DNA from: DATGLW01 sp035293965
GTDB taxonomy: Bacteria > Actinomycetota > Acidimicrobiia > Acidimicrobiales > RAAP-2
Assembly (NCBI GenBank): GCA_035293965.1
Contig: DATGLW010000087.1
Location: 1-55,293 of the forward strand
Reading direction: 5' to 3'
Length of the DNA stretch: 55,293 nt
Shown: one piece after another, positions 47,483 through 55,293 of the stretch
How positions within the stretch are numbered: the first letter of the stretch is position 1
How the letters are laid out: every line of letters starts with the position of its first letter
Made by a program: the position numbers and the translations under genes
Notes under the pieces: model-generated
Told to the model about the DNA's origin: nothing
Seen by the model: the letters and a program-made list of their open reading frames with translations, nothing else
The model's database searches: none

Positions 47483-48450
47483 GTGGTCGTCCGCTCGAAG
47501 AAGCCAGGCCCGACAGGCTGGCCGTACCCCCGCTGTGCCCGCAGGTAACCCGAGCGGTCCACCCTGAGCGGCAGCTGGGGCAGGGGCCGTGGCGCCGGCC
47601 CGAATCGCGGCACGGCGCCGTCGAGCACGTCGAACATCGACTGGTGGCAGGGGCACACGAGGAGCTGGAGCTGCTGCTCGTACAAGCCGACCGGGCACCC
47701 GGCATGCGTGCACACCTTCGAGTAGGCGAGGTAGCCCTGCGGCCCCCAGGTCTCTCGCCCGGGGCGGGTGACGGTGTCGAGCGTGGACACCCGGATGAGC
47801 ACCGTCTGGTCCACTGCCTGGCCCTCGTCGGTGTTCTGCCAGCCCTCGGGGAACACCGTCATGATGCCGCCCACCTCCAGCGTGTCGACGTGCACGGGCC
47901 GCCCGTTGGAGTCGACGAGCCGGCTCCCCCGGCGCCAGTTCGTGACGTCGAAGATCTTGCCCGGCAGCGGCCCGAGGGATCGCAGCAGCGGAAAGAGGGC
48001 CACGATCCCGAAGAGCCCCGCCCCGGCGGCGAAGAGCCCCCCGAGGACCCGGCGCCGCTTGACCACCGCGCCGGTGCGCTGCACGAGGGCCGCTGCCATG
48101 GCGTCGCGCTCGGCAGCCGACCCGGCCAGGTGGTGACGCTCCTCCACGAAGGGCCCCCGGGCCATGAGGTACTTGCCCCAGGCCGCCAGGCCGAAGCCGA
48201 GGGCGAGGAGGCCGGCACCGAAGAACGTGCCGATGATCCAGGGCTTGGCGTTGAGCCAGTAGGCGCCGCCAAAGCCGCCGAAGCAGACGATGCCGACGAG
48301 GAAGGACAGCGCGACGATGCCCTCCACGCGCCGGGGGTGGCGGGCAGCAGGCTGCAGGTGGGGGTCGTCGAGCCGGGCAACCGGCACGGACGGTCGGGCC
48401 GCGCCGGCTGCGCCGTCCCCCGGCGGCTGGCCGCTGCGCACGTCGGTCAT
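47479..48450 (-). CDS. qcrA: Rieske iron-sulfur subunit of the bc complex
   Basis: A 323-residue protein with three membrane helices (about 50-70, 75-98, 140-160) and a C-terminal Rieske domain. Cluster ligands are CTHAGC and CPCHQS (Cys-His pairs), and the cluster passes electrons from quinol to QcrC. Three helices are the actinobacterial form. RRRVLGG before the last helix is a Tat-like element, as known for these proteins. GGAGG 6 nt before the ATG at 48450 supports it over the GTG at 48474. Confidence 0.96.
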   Translation of the reverse strand: MTDVRSGQPPGDGAAGAARPSVPVARLDDPHLQPAARHPRRVEGIVALSFLVGIVCFGGFGGAYWLNAKPWIIGTFFGAGLLALGFGLAAWGKYLMARGPFVEERHHLAGSAAERDAMAAALVQRTGAVVKRRRVLGGLFAAGAGLFGIVALFPLLRSLGPLPGKIFDVTNWRRGSRLVDSNGRPVHVDTLEVGGIMTVFPEGWQNTDEGQAVDQTVLIRVSTLDTVTRPGRETWGPQGYLAYSKVCTHAGCPVGLYEQQLQLLVCPCHQSMFDVLDGAVPRFGPAPRPLPQLPLRVDRSGYLRAQRGYGQPVGPGFFERTTT

Positions 48451-48496
48451 CGGAGGCCTCCGGTCGGTGCGCACGACCGCATCGCCATGCCCGCCA

Positions 48497-49465
48497 TCAA
48501 GCCCGGTCCCCGATCCAGTAGCTCACGAGCGCCAGCCCTCCCACGCCGACGAGCAGGGCCACGAAGCCCTCGGCCACGGGTCCCACGCCCCCCAGCCCCG
48601 CTCCGCCGATGTTGGTGGGGTGCTGGATGTAGTCGGTCACGTAGGCGACGATGTCGCGGACCTGGGCGTCGTTGAGGTTGCCGGTGAACCGGGGCATGTT
48701 GGCCGGGCCGGTGCGGATGGCCTCGGCGACCTCCCGGGCCGTCGCCACGTGGAGGCTCGGGGCGAAGGTGCCGTAGGCCAGCGCATTGCCGAGGCCGGTG
48801 ATGGTGTGGCAGGCAGCGCAATTGAGCGCGAACAGGTCGGCCCCGTCGGCGACATTGGCTCCCTTGAGGTTCGGGTAGGGCACGTAGGGCACGGCGGGGC
48901 TGAGCGAGTTCACCCACGCGGCGACCTCGAGGGCCTGGGTGGCGTCGAGGCGGGGCGGCTTGCGCTCGGCCTGCACGGTGTTGGTCGTGGTCGCAGGCAT
49001 CCGGCCCGTCGACACCCAGAAGTCCACGGTGGCCGGGCCCACGCCGACGAGGTTGGGGGCGATCGCCGAGCCCTCGGCCTGCGCACCGTGGCAGCTGGCG
49101 CAGTTCTGGGCGAAGAGCGCCTCGCCGGCGGCGATGAACGAGGCGGGCGGCGCCTTGTAGATGATGTCCTTGTCGCCGTACGCGACGAGCACGCGCCGGC
49201 CGTCGACCTTGGCATAGACCCGGATGCTCGAGTTGGCGCCGCCGCTGTTCTTCGGGCCACCGAGGTAGTTCGGGCTGCCCACCCCCGGCGGCAGCGCCAC
49301 GCCGGAGTTGAAGTTCCCCGCCCCCACGCCGCCGCCCGAGGAGATGTTGGCCTGCCCGCCCTGGGCACCGGCCCCGGTGGCGAAGCTCAGCAGGCCGCCG
49401 ATCCCCACCGCGACGAGCAGGGCGGCGGGCAGCGCGAAGCGGTTCTTGAGCAGTCGGGTCACCAT
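48497..49465 (-). CDS. qcrC: Diheme cytochrome c subunit of the bc complex
   Basis: A 322-residue membrane-bound cytochrome with two CxxCH sites (NCASCHGAQ and NCAACHTITG), an N-terminal helix that anchors or exports it, and a C-terminal helix (FVALLVGVGGLALVSYWIG). It replaces both cytochrome c1 and soluble cytochrome c, so electrons pass straight to CuA of CtaC in the actinobacterial supercomplex. Residues 35-75 form a Gly/Asn-rich linker. The ATG lies 2 bp after the ctaE stop. Confidence 0.97.
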   Translation of the reverse strand: MVTRLLKNRFALPAALLVAVGIGGLLSFATGAGAQGGQANISSGGGVGAGNFNSGVALPPGVGSPNYLGGPKNSGGANSSIRVYAKVDGRRVLVAYGDKDIIYKAPPASFIAAGEALFAQNCASCHGAQAEGSAIAPNLVGVGPATVDFWVSTGRMPATTTNTVQAERKPPRLDATQALEVAAWVNSLSPAVPYVPYPNLKGANVADGADLFALNCAACHTITGLGNALAYGTFAPSLHVATAREVAEAIRTGPANMPRFTGNLNDAQVRDIVAYVTDYIQHPTNIGGAGLGGVGPVAEGFVALLVGVGGLALVSYWIGDRA

Positions 49466-49467
49466 GC

Positions 49468-50067
49468 CTACTTGAGCAAGAACAGGCAGCTGTAGAGCCC
49501 GATCCACACGACGTCGACGAAGTGCCAGTAGTAGCTGACGCCCTGGACGACCGACAGCTCGCCTGGGTCGCCTGCCGCGCGGCCCTTCATCCGCCCGAGG
49601 AGGAAGACCATGGCCACGAGGCCGAGAGACACGTGGAGCCCGTGCAGCCCCGTCATGATGAAGAAGAGCGAGCCGTAGGCGTTGGTGCTGGCGCGTGTGG
49701 TGAAGGTCACCCACTCGTAGGCCTGGTTGGCGATGAACATCGAGCCGAGGACGAGCGTGGCCGCGATCCAACGGCGCGCGGAGGGCCGGTTCTGCCACTC
49801 CACCTGGTGGACGGCCCACTGCATCGTGAAGCTCGACGACACGAGGATGGCCGTGAAGACCCCGGCCTGGATCGTGTCGAGGTCCGTGCCCGCCGGGGGC
49901 CAGACCGTGTGCTCGGCCCGGATGGTGAAGAACGCGGCGAAGAGGCCGCTGAAGAACATGAGCTCGGACCCGAGCCAGATCATCACGCCGATCGCCAGCA
50001 TCGGCGGCCGGTCGTGGACGATGCGGCCCAGCTTGGCAGGCGGCTCCACCGAGATGGCCTGGCTCAC
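49468..50067 (-). CDS. ctaE: Cytochrome c oxidase subunit III
   Basis: A 199-residue five-helix subunit of the aa3 oxidase. The signature IWLGSELMFFSGLFAAFF carries the conserved acidic residue of the oxygen pathway. FIMTGLHGLHVSLGL and YYWHFVDVVWIGLYSCLFLL close the protein as in all CtaE. First gene of ctaE-qcrC-qcrA-qcrB. AGGAAAG at 6-nt spacing supports the GTG at 50067. Confidence 0.97.
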   Translation of the reverse strand: MSQAISVEPPAKLGRIVHDRPPMLAIGVMIWLGSELMFFSGLFAAFFTIRAEHTVWPPAGTDLDTIQAGVFTAILVSSSFTMQWAVHQVEWQNRPSARRWIAATLVLGSMFIANQAYEWVTFTTRASTNAYGSLFFIMTGLHGLHVSLGLVAMVFLLGRMKGRAAGDPGELSVVQGVSYYWHFVDVVWIGLYSCLFLLK

Positions 50068-50161
50068 AGCGTCTTTCCTAGTCGACGCCCCCCGTGAGGC
50101 GCCAACACCCTGGTCGACCAGGGTCCCGCGCGCCACGCGGCGGGGGGACGAGCCGCCGCAG

Positions 50162-52651
50162 TCACGCCGGGGCGAGACCAGGTGGGAGGGGCTCGGCGTG
50201 CACGACGGCAAGTCGCCGCGTCGGGCGCGTGAGGGCCACGTACAGGGTCCGCAACCCTCGCCGTGTGGCCGCCCGGCGAGCACCTGGCGCCGGCCCGCCG
50301 TCCGCCACCACTCGAGCCGGCTCGACGACGACCACGGCATCGAACTCCAGCCCGTTGGCCTCGTCGGCCGGCAGCACGACGAGTGCCGCCGCCAGGCCCT
50401 CGCCTCCGGGCTGGCGCGGGTCGACCGGCTCGAGCCCGTGCTGGCGCAACGCACGGGCCACCGCCTCGAGCAGTGGCGTCGGTGCCAGCACGGCGGTGCG
50501 CCCGGGCGACGCGGCGTCGAGCTCTTCGGCGGCGACCTCGGCCACCCTGCCGGCGAGGGTGCCGGGATCGGCCCGCACGAAGCGAGGGGGGTGCCCCGAG
50601 GCGCGCACGGGGCGCGGCGCCCGGAGGCCGGGGGCCGCCTCGGCCAGCACCCGCGCCGCGACTGCGACTACCTCGGCCGGCGTCCGGTAGCTGACCGTCA
50701 TCTCCACCAGCTTCGGCTCCCGCTTCGGGCTCAGGTGGGCTCGCACCTCCTCCCAGCCGAGCGGCGACCAGGGACCTGTGGCCTGGGCGACGTCGCCGAC
50801 CACCGTCATCGACCCCGACAGGCTCCGGCGCGCCACCATTCGCAGCTGCATGGGCGAGAGGTCCTGCACCTCGTCCACCACGATGTGCCCGTAGGAGCGG
50901 ACCTCCTCCCCCTCCGCGGCAAGCCAGCCGTTGCCCGGCGACGGCGGCGGGCTGGGGCCCAGGGGCCGCGGGGCGAGCTCTTCTGCGGCCCGACCCGGCC
51001 GGTCGCGCCCGTCCCCCCGGGCCCGGGCGCCCCGGGAACGCCGGGGACCGAGCAGCGCCCGAGCCTCGTCCACCAGCCCGGCGTCACCCACCGTCCACGG
51101 CACCTCGTCGAGCGAGGTGCTCCGGGCACGGTGCAACAGCTCGACCTCGGCGGCGGACAGCACCCCGCGGCCGGCAGCCCGCAGCAGCGCCGGCGAGCCG
51201 AGCAGGTCGTGGACCAGCTCGTGGGGCGCGAGGCGGGGCCACATCCGGTCGAGCGCGGCAGCGAGCTCGGGAACGCGGAGCAACCGTCGCGCCGTGTCGG
51301 CCCGATCGGCCTCGTCGCCCTCCTCGAGCACGCCCCCAGGCGCGCCTGGCGCCTCGACGAGGTCGGCTCCGGCCCGGGGCGTGCCCTCGCCGGCGTGGCC
51401 GGGCCCGGAGTGGCCTGCGCTCGCGCCACTGGCGCCGTCGACGCGGCCCGCACCCTCGGTGCGCCCGGTGCCGGCTCTCCCACCCGCGCTGCCCGGCTCC
51501 GACCCGAACGCCGCCCGGTGCGCGAGGTAGCGGTCCACCAGCCGCCGGAGTACCTGCTGCTCGACGAAGCGGCGCCGGGCGTTGTGGGGACCGGGGCGCC
51601 GGCGGGCGGCGGCCACGATGTCGGCCGACTCGTCGGCTCGCAGCCGCAGCAAGGCGGTGCCGAAGGGGACGACCACGTCGTGGCGGAGCGGTCGCTGGCG
51701 GGTCCGGATGGCCCGGGCGATCACCTGGGCCATCCGCGCCTCTCCCTTCAGGCGGGCGACAGCCGGGGGATCGACGGCACGGACCCGGACCTCGGGCACG
51801 AGCGCCGCGACGGTCGACAGCGTGACGCCGGTCTCCCCGAGTGAGGGGAGCACCTGCTCGATATAGCGGAGGAACAGGGGGTTGGGCCCGATCACGAGCA
51901 CTCCCTGGCGCTCGAGCGGGAAGCGGTGGGTGTAGAGGAGGTACGCCGCCCGGTGCAGGGCCACGGCGGTCTTGCCCGTGCCCGGGCCGCCCTGCACCAT
52001 CAGCACCCCGGCGAGCGGTGCCCGGATGATCTCGTCCTGCTCCCGCTGGATCGTGGCGACGATGTCGCCCATGTGCCCGGTGCGTGCCCTGCCGACGGCG
52101 GCGAGCAGCGCCGCCGGCCCGCCGAGCACGGTGTCGTCGAGAAGCCGGCCGGCTCCCACATCGGTCTCCGGCGCCGGCGTGCGTGCGCCGGGGCCCGGCA
52201 CCGCGAGGTACTCGTCCTCGATGCCGACCACCGTCCGGCCCCGAACTGCGAGGTGGCGACGGCGAGCAAGGCCCTGGGGATCGACACCGGTGGCCCGGTA
52301 GAACGGTTCTGCGATCGGAGCCCTCCAGTCGACGACGAGCGGCTCGAGGTCCTCCCCCGACACAGCAAGCCGGCCGATGTGGAAGGACTCGCCCTCGGGG
52401 TGGCCGTCGTCGGGGAGACGGTCGATCCGGCCGAAGCACAGCGCTTCGTCGCCGATGTCGAGCTGGGCGAGCCGGGCGAGGCTGGTGCGCACCACGATGT
52501 CGCGCTCGGTTCGCGACTGGAACGTGCCGCCTCGGCCGAGGTCGAGGACCGACTCGAGCATCCTGGTGGCGTCGGCTCGCATGGACGCGAGCCCGCGGTA
52601 GGCACGATCGAGGAACCGCTGCTCCTCGGGCAGGTCCGGATGTGCCGCCAC
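50162..52651 (-). CDS. HelD/HelR-like UvrD-superfamily ATPase (RNA polymerase recycling)
   Basis: An 829-residue SF1 ATPase. The order is: an N-terminal helical arm (about 1-60), a split ATPase core with LVVDWRAPIAEPFYRAT, Walker A VQGGPGTGKTAVALHRAAYL, a large low-complexity insert (about 385-450), Walker B HIVVDEVQDLSPMQLRMVAR, SYRTPAEVVAVA and the last motif GLRTLYVALTRPTRRLAVVH. The VDWRAP string and the coiled N-arm are marks of HelD rather than UvrD; HelD proteins pull stalled RNA polymerase off DNA, and in actinobacteria confer rifamycin tolerance (known biology). AAGGGGAG before the GTG at 52651 sets the start. Confidence 0.87.
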   Translation of the reverse strand: MAAHPDLPEEQRFLDRAYRGLASMRADATRMLESVLDLGRGGTFQSRTERDIVVRTSLARLAQLDIGDEALCFGRIDRLPDDGHPEGESFHIGRLAVSGEDLEPLVVDWRAPIAEPFYRATGVDPQGLARRRHLAVRGRTVVGIEDEYLAVPGPGARTPAPETDVGAGRLLDDTVLGGPAALLAAVGRARTGHMGDIVATIQREQDEIIRAPLAGVLMVQGGPGTGKTAVALHRAAYLLYTHRFPLERQGVLVIGPNPLFLRYIEQVLPSLGETGVTLSTVAALVPEVRVRAVDPPAVARLKGEARMAQVIARAIRTRQRPLRHDVVVPFGTALLRLRADESADIVAAARRRPGPHNARRRFVEQQVLRRLVDRYLAHRAAFGSEPGSAGGRAGTGRTEGAGRVDGASGASAGHSGPGHAGEGTPRAGADLVEAPGAPGGVLEEGDEADRADTARRLLRVPELAAALDRMWPRLAPHELVHDLLGSPALLRAAGRGVLSAAEVELLHRARSTSLDEVPWTVGDAGLVDEARALLGPRRSRGARARGDGRDRPGRAAEELAPRPLGPSPPPSPGNGWLAAEGEEVRSYGHIVVDEVQDLSPMQLRMVARRSLSGSMTVVGDVAQATGPWSPLGWEEVRAHLSPKREPKLVEMTVSYRTPAEVVAVAARVLAEAAPGLRAPRPVRASGHPPRFVRADPGTLAGRVAEVAAEELDAASPGRTAVLAPTPLLEAVARALRQHGLEPVDPRQPGGEGLAAALVVLPADEANGLEFDAVVVVEPARVVADGGPAPGARRAATRRGLRTLYVALTRPTRRLAVVHAEPLPPGLAPA

Positions 52652-52666
52652 GGCTCCCCTTTCCCT

Positions 52667-52694
52667 CCCCCGAACGGGGGAACCGTCCATTGTA
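52667..52694 (-). promoter_or_regulatory. Promoter and leader hairpin of the HelD-like gene
   Basis: TACAAT (52689-52694, minus strand) is a near-consensus -10 box inside the dyad CCAT-ACA-ATGG. The leader begins with the hairpin CCCCCG-TT-CGGGGG (52667-52680), then the ribosome site. This is the only typical leadered promoter I can place with some confidence. Confidence 0.45.
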
Positions 52695-52797
52695 TGGAAG
52701 CATGTGACCGAGCCATGACCGACGACGTCGAACGGCCGCGGCCACGAGGCCGGGCATCGAGGGGACGGCGGGGCGGCCCGTGGGCCGGCCGGGACCG

Positions 52798-53946
52798 GTG
52801 AGCGCCGACGCCGCCGCGCTGCCGGCCCAGCGCGGCGTGCCGGCAGGTCGCGCAGGTCGCGGCGTGCCGGGCGAGCGCGGCGTGCCGGCCGGGCTCGAGG
52901 GCTCGCCGTTCCTCCTCGCCTGCCGTCGTCGCCCGGTGCCCCATACCCCGGTGTGGTTCATGCGCCAGGCGGGCCGCTCGCTCCCCGAGTACCGGGCCGC
53001 GCGCGGCAGCGGGCACATCCTCGAGGCCATCGCTGACCCCGACCTCGCCACCGAGCTGACCCTCCAGCCGGTCCGCCGCTACGGGGTGGACGCCGCCATC
53101 CTCTTCTCGGACATCGTGGTGCCGGTGCACGCCATCGGGTTCGGCGTCGACGTCGTGCCGGGCCGCGGTCCCGTCGTCGAGCGGCCCTTCCGCTCGGCCG
53201 CCGACCTTTCCCGCCTTCGCCCCCTCGAGCCCGACGAGGACGTGCCCTACGTGCTGGCCACGGTCAGGTCCCTCGCCGCCGAGCTGGGCGATCGCGTGCC
53301 CCTCATCGGTTTCGCCGGCGGCCCCTTCACCCTGGCCAGCTACCTCGTCGAGGGAGGGCCCTCGCGTACCTTCGGCCGGGTGAAGCAGCTCATGCACGGC
53401 GAGCCGGCAACCTGGCGCGCTCTCGCCGAGCGTCTGGCCGACCTGTCGGTTGCATTCCTCCGAGCCCAGGTGGAGGCCGGTGCCTCGGCCATCCAGCTCT
53501 TCGACAGCTGGGCGGGCAGCCTCTCGCCGCACCAGTACGAGCGCTACGCCCTCCCTGCGACCCGGCGGGTGCTCGAAGGGGTCGAGGACCTCGGCGTGCC
53601 GACCATCGTCTTCGGCGTGGGCACGGGCGAGTTGCTGGGCCTCATGGCGCGGTCCGGGGCCGACGTGGTGGGCGTCGACTGGCGGGTCCCCCTCGGCGAG
53701 GCACGCCGGCGGGTCGGGGCCGACCGGGCCGTGCAGGGGAACCTCGACCCTGCAGTCTGCCTCGCCCCGTGGGAGGCCGTCGCGGCCGAGGCGCGCGACG
53801 TGCTCGGGCAGGCGGGCGCCGAGCCGGGCCACATCTTCAACCTCGGCCACGGGGTGCTCCCCGAGACCGATCCGGGCATCCTGGCCGCCCTGGTCCAGCT
53901 CGTCCACGACGAGGGGCGGGCGGGGGTGGCGGGCACGTGGACGTGA
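52798..53946 (+). CDS. hemE: Uroporphyrinogen III decarboxylase
   Basis: A 382-residue TIM-barrel enzyme that removes four carboxylates to give coproporphyrinogen III. The substrate-binding loop is WFMRQAGRSLPEYRAARG, the Asp is in AILFSDIVVPVHA, the Tyr in GFAGGPFTLASYLVEGG and the His in FNLGHGVLPETDPG. The first 45 residues are a Gly/Arg/Pro extension with three GVPxGR-type repeats from a DNA repeat (52826-52902). The true start may lie further downstream. The stop overlaps the ferrochelatase start (GTGA). Divergent from the HelD-like gene. Confidence 0.96.
   Translation: MSADAAALPAQRGVPAGRAGRGVPGERGVPAGLEGSPFLLACRRRPVPHTPVWFMRQAGRSLPEYRAARGSGHILEAIADPDLATELTLQPVRRYGVDAAILFSDIVVPVHAIGFGVDVVPGRGPVVERPFRSAADLSRLRPLEPDEDVPYVLATVRSLAAELGDRVPLIGFAGGPFTLASYLVEGGPSRTFGRVKQLMHGEPATWRALAERLADLSVAFLRAQVEAGASAIQLFDSWAGSLSPHQYERYALPATRRVLEGVEDLGVPTIVFGVGTGELLGLMARSGADVVGVDWRVPLGEARRRVGADRAVQGNLDPAVCLAPWEAVAAEARDVLGQAGAEPGHIFNLGHGVLPETDPGILAALVQLVHDEGRAGVAGTWT
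52826..52902 (+). repeat. Degenerate tandem repeat in the hemE 5' end
   Basis: Units of the form CGCGGCGTGCCGG plus about 9 bases recur three to four times (CAGGTCGCGCAGGTCGCGG lies within). They are in frame and encode Gly-Val-Pro-rich copies. Confidence 0.7.
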
Positions 53947-54944
53947 TCGCCGGCAAGTCCCACGCCACGTCGGACGCCACGGCTGACACCGCGCGCGGCG
54001 CTGGCCAGGCGAGGGGTCGCACAGGCGTGCTCGTCATGGCCCACGGGACCCCCGCCAGCCGCGAGGGGGTCGAGGAGTTCTACACCCGCATCCGCCGCGG
54101 CCGACCGCCCTCGCCCGCGCAGCTCGCCGATCTGCTCGCCCGCTACGACGCCATCGGGGGGACCTCGCCGCTGGCCGCGGTCACCCGGGACCAGGTGCGC
54201 TCCCTCGCCAGGCTGCTCGAAGCGAAGGAGCCGGGCCGCTTCCTCGTGCGCTTCGGTGCCAAGCACACCGCCCCCTTCATCGAGGAGGCGGCCGCCGAGC
54301 TGGCGAAAGCGGGTGTGGCGAGCGTCGTCGGGCTGGTGCTCGCCCCCCACCGCTCCTCCGTGGGCTCAGAGGAGTACCTCGAGCGGGCCGGATGCGCCCT
54401 CGCCGAGGCCGGCGGACCTCCGTTGCTGCCCGTGCGCCAGTGGTACGACCGGCCCGGGTTCGCCGAGCTGTGGGCGGCGCGGGTCCGAGCCGCCCTCGGG
54501 CGCCTGGAGGAGAGCGAGCGGTCCCGGGCGGTCGTCGTGTTCAGCGCCCACTCCATCCCCGAGCAAGCCGTCGCGGCTGGCGATCCCTACCCCGAGCAGG
54601 TGGTGGCCTCGGCCGCCCGCGTCGCCGAGAAGGCGGGCATCGGGGCATGGCAGGTGGCGTGGCAGAGCGCCGGGCGTGCGCCCGGGCGGTGGCTCGGCCC
54701 CGCCCTCCTGGAGATCCTGCCCGAGCTGGCCGCCGGCGGCTGCCGTGCGGTGGTCGTGTGCCCGGTCGGATTCGTGGCCGACCACCTCGAGGTGCTCTAC
54801 GACCTCGACGTGGAAGCGTCCGCCGCGGCGGCTCGCCACGGGTTGGGGTTCTCGCGCGCTGCCTCGCTCAACGACGACCCCCGGCTCGCCGAGTTGCTCG
54901 CCGGGGCTGTGCGCCGAGTCGCGGCCGGCGTGCCCGATGCCTGA
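53943..54944 (+). CDS. hemH: Ferrochelatase (coproporphyrin type likely)
   Basis: A 333-residue class II chelatase that inserts iron into the porphyrin ring. The metal His is in VVVFSAHSIPEQAVAAG and the Glu in VVCPVGFVADHLEVLYDLDVEA. In actinobacteria this enzyme acts on coproporphyrin III (CpfC) before a final decarboxylation by HemQ; the neighbouring oxidase supports this but HemQ is outside the window. Residues 1-28 are a poorly conserved extension. Starts in the hemE stop; the end overlaps the next gene by 8 bp. Confidence 0.93.
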   Translation: MIAGKSHATSDATADTARGAGQARGRTGVLVMAHGTPASREGVEEFYTRIRRGRPPSPAQLADLLARYDAIGGTSPLAAVTRDQVRSLARLLEAKEPGRFLVRFGAKHTAPFIEEAAAELAKAGVASVVGLVLAPHRSSVGSEEYLERAGCALAEAGGPPLLPVRQWYDRPGFAELWAARVRAALGRLEESERSRAVVVFSAHSIPEQAVAAGDPYPEQVVASAARVAEKAGIGAWQVAWQSAGRAPGRWLGPALLEILPELAAGGCRAVVVCPVGFVADHLEVLYDLDVEASAAAARHGLGFSRAASLNDDPRLAELLAGAVRRVAAGVPDA

Positions 54945-55293
54945 CCCCGGCGCCTCCGGGCCCGCGCGCGAGCGGGCGACCGTGGCCGTCGTGGGAGGCG
55001 GCATCGCCGGACTCGCTGCCGCCTGGGAGCTGACCGGCGGGGCACACGGGCCCGGCCCTGGCTCGCCCGGCGTCGTGGTCCTCGAGTCCGCGCGACGGCT
55101 CGGCGGCAAGCTGCGCACCGAGGAGCTGTGGGGGCAGCCCGTGGACGTCGGCCCGGACGGCTTCCTCGCGAGGCGCCCCGAGGCGACCGAGCTGTGCCGG
55201 GAGCTGGGCCTTGCCGAAGAGCTGGAGCCCATCGGCGCGTCGGGTGCCGCGGTGTGGGCCCGGGGGCGCCCGAGGATGCTGCCCGAGGGGCTG
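54937..55293 (+). CDS. hemY: Protoporphyrinogen/coproporphyrinogen oxidase, partial
   Basis: The first 119 residues of an FAD-dependent porphyrinogen oxidase, cut by the window edge. VAVVGGGIAGLAAAWELTGG is the dinucleotide-binding motif, then VVVLESARRLGGKLRTEEL and VDVGPDGFLARRPEATELCR, all standard for the HemY/CgoX family. It oxidises coproporphyrinogen III or protoporphyrinogen IX; given the gene order, the former (CgoX) is likelier. The ATG overlaps the ferrochelatase stop. Confidence 0.93.
   Translation, partial: MPDPGASGPARERATVAVVGGGIAGLAAAWELTGGAHGPGPGSPGVVVLESARRLGGKLRTEELWGQPVDVGPDGFLARRPEATELCRELGLAEELEPIGASGAAVWARGRPRMLPEGL

Overview
The window is a very GC-rich (roughly 70 % or more G+C) chromosomal segment of an actinobacterium. 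The gene content supports this: a ctaE-qcrCAB cluster with a diheme QcrC and a multi-span Rieske protein, a small CtaF subunit, a HelD/HelR-like RNA polymerase motor, hemE-ferrochelatase-oxidase in the order of the coproporphyrin-type heme route, GTG starts, and apparently leaderless promoters (TANNNT followed 6-7 nt later by the start codon). An Acidimicrobiia-like lineage is my best guess, but this is inference; no rRNA or marker comparison was possible.

Layout. 1-7450: scattered single genes (SDR oxidoreductase, Amidase_3 hydrolase, VOC protein, small membrane protein, aldo/keto reductase, nitroreductase, methyltransferase divergent from an HxlR regulator) with gaps that hold gene remnants. 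7465-8920: an intact IS256-family element with imperfect terminal repeats and an exact 9-bp target duplication. It lies beside a decayed vapBC pair (intact antitoxin, toxin cut to 45 residues). 9499-13167 (minus): aarF-like kinase, a one-cluster ferredoxin, gltX, tRNA-Gln(CTG) and tRNA-Glu(CTC). 13356-17606 (minus): a membrane-anchored GH18-like protein, a stand-alone EAL protein and a small HTH protein.

17981-32280 (plus) is the centrepiece: a nearly gap-free hopanoid operon, hpnO-hpnA-hpnC-hpnD-hpnE-polyprenyl synthase-shc-(hpnG::ispH fusion)-hpnH-dxs, ending with a DNA alkyltransferase. It joins the first (Dxs) and last (IspH) MEP-pathway enzymes, a prenyl elongase, squalene formation by HpnCDE, cyclisation, and side-chain building by HpnH, HpnG and HpnO. 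The HpnG-IspH fusion is the most unusual gene in it.

32527-41015: glutamate decarboxylase, D-aminoacyl-tRNA deacylase, GH31 glucosidase, a two-component system, and a GH1-fold protein that has lost at least one catalytic glutamate. 41117-50067: a CopD-like membrane protein, TatA, ctaC-ctaD-ctaF (plus), then convergent ctaE-qcrC-qcrA-qcrB (minus), with a complete vapBC pair and its perfect palindromic operator between the two respiratory operons. 50162-55293: HelD/HelR-like ATPase divergent from hemE-ferrochelatase-oxidase; the last gene runs off the window.

The trait that runs through the whole window is short, GC-rich direct tandem duplication (about 13-40 bp, 2-5 copies) in intergenic gaps and in the disordered ends of proteins. 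No CRISPR array, prophage or defence island was found.
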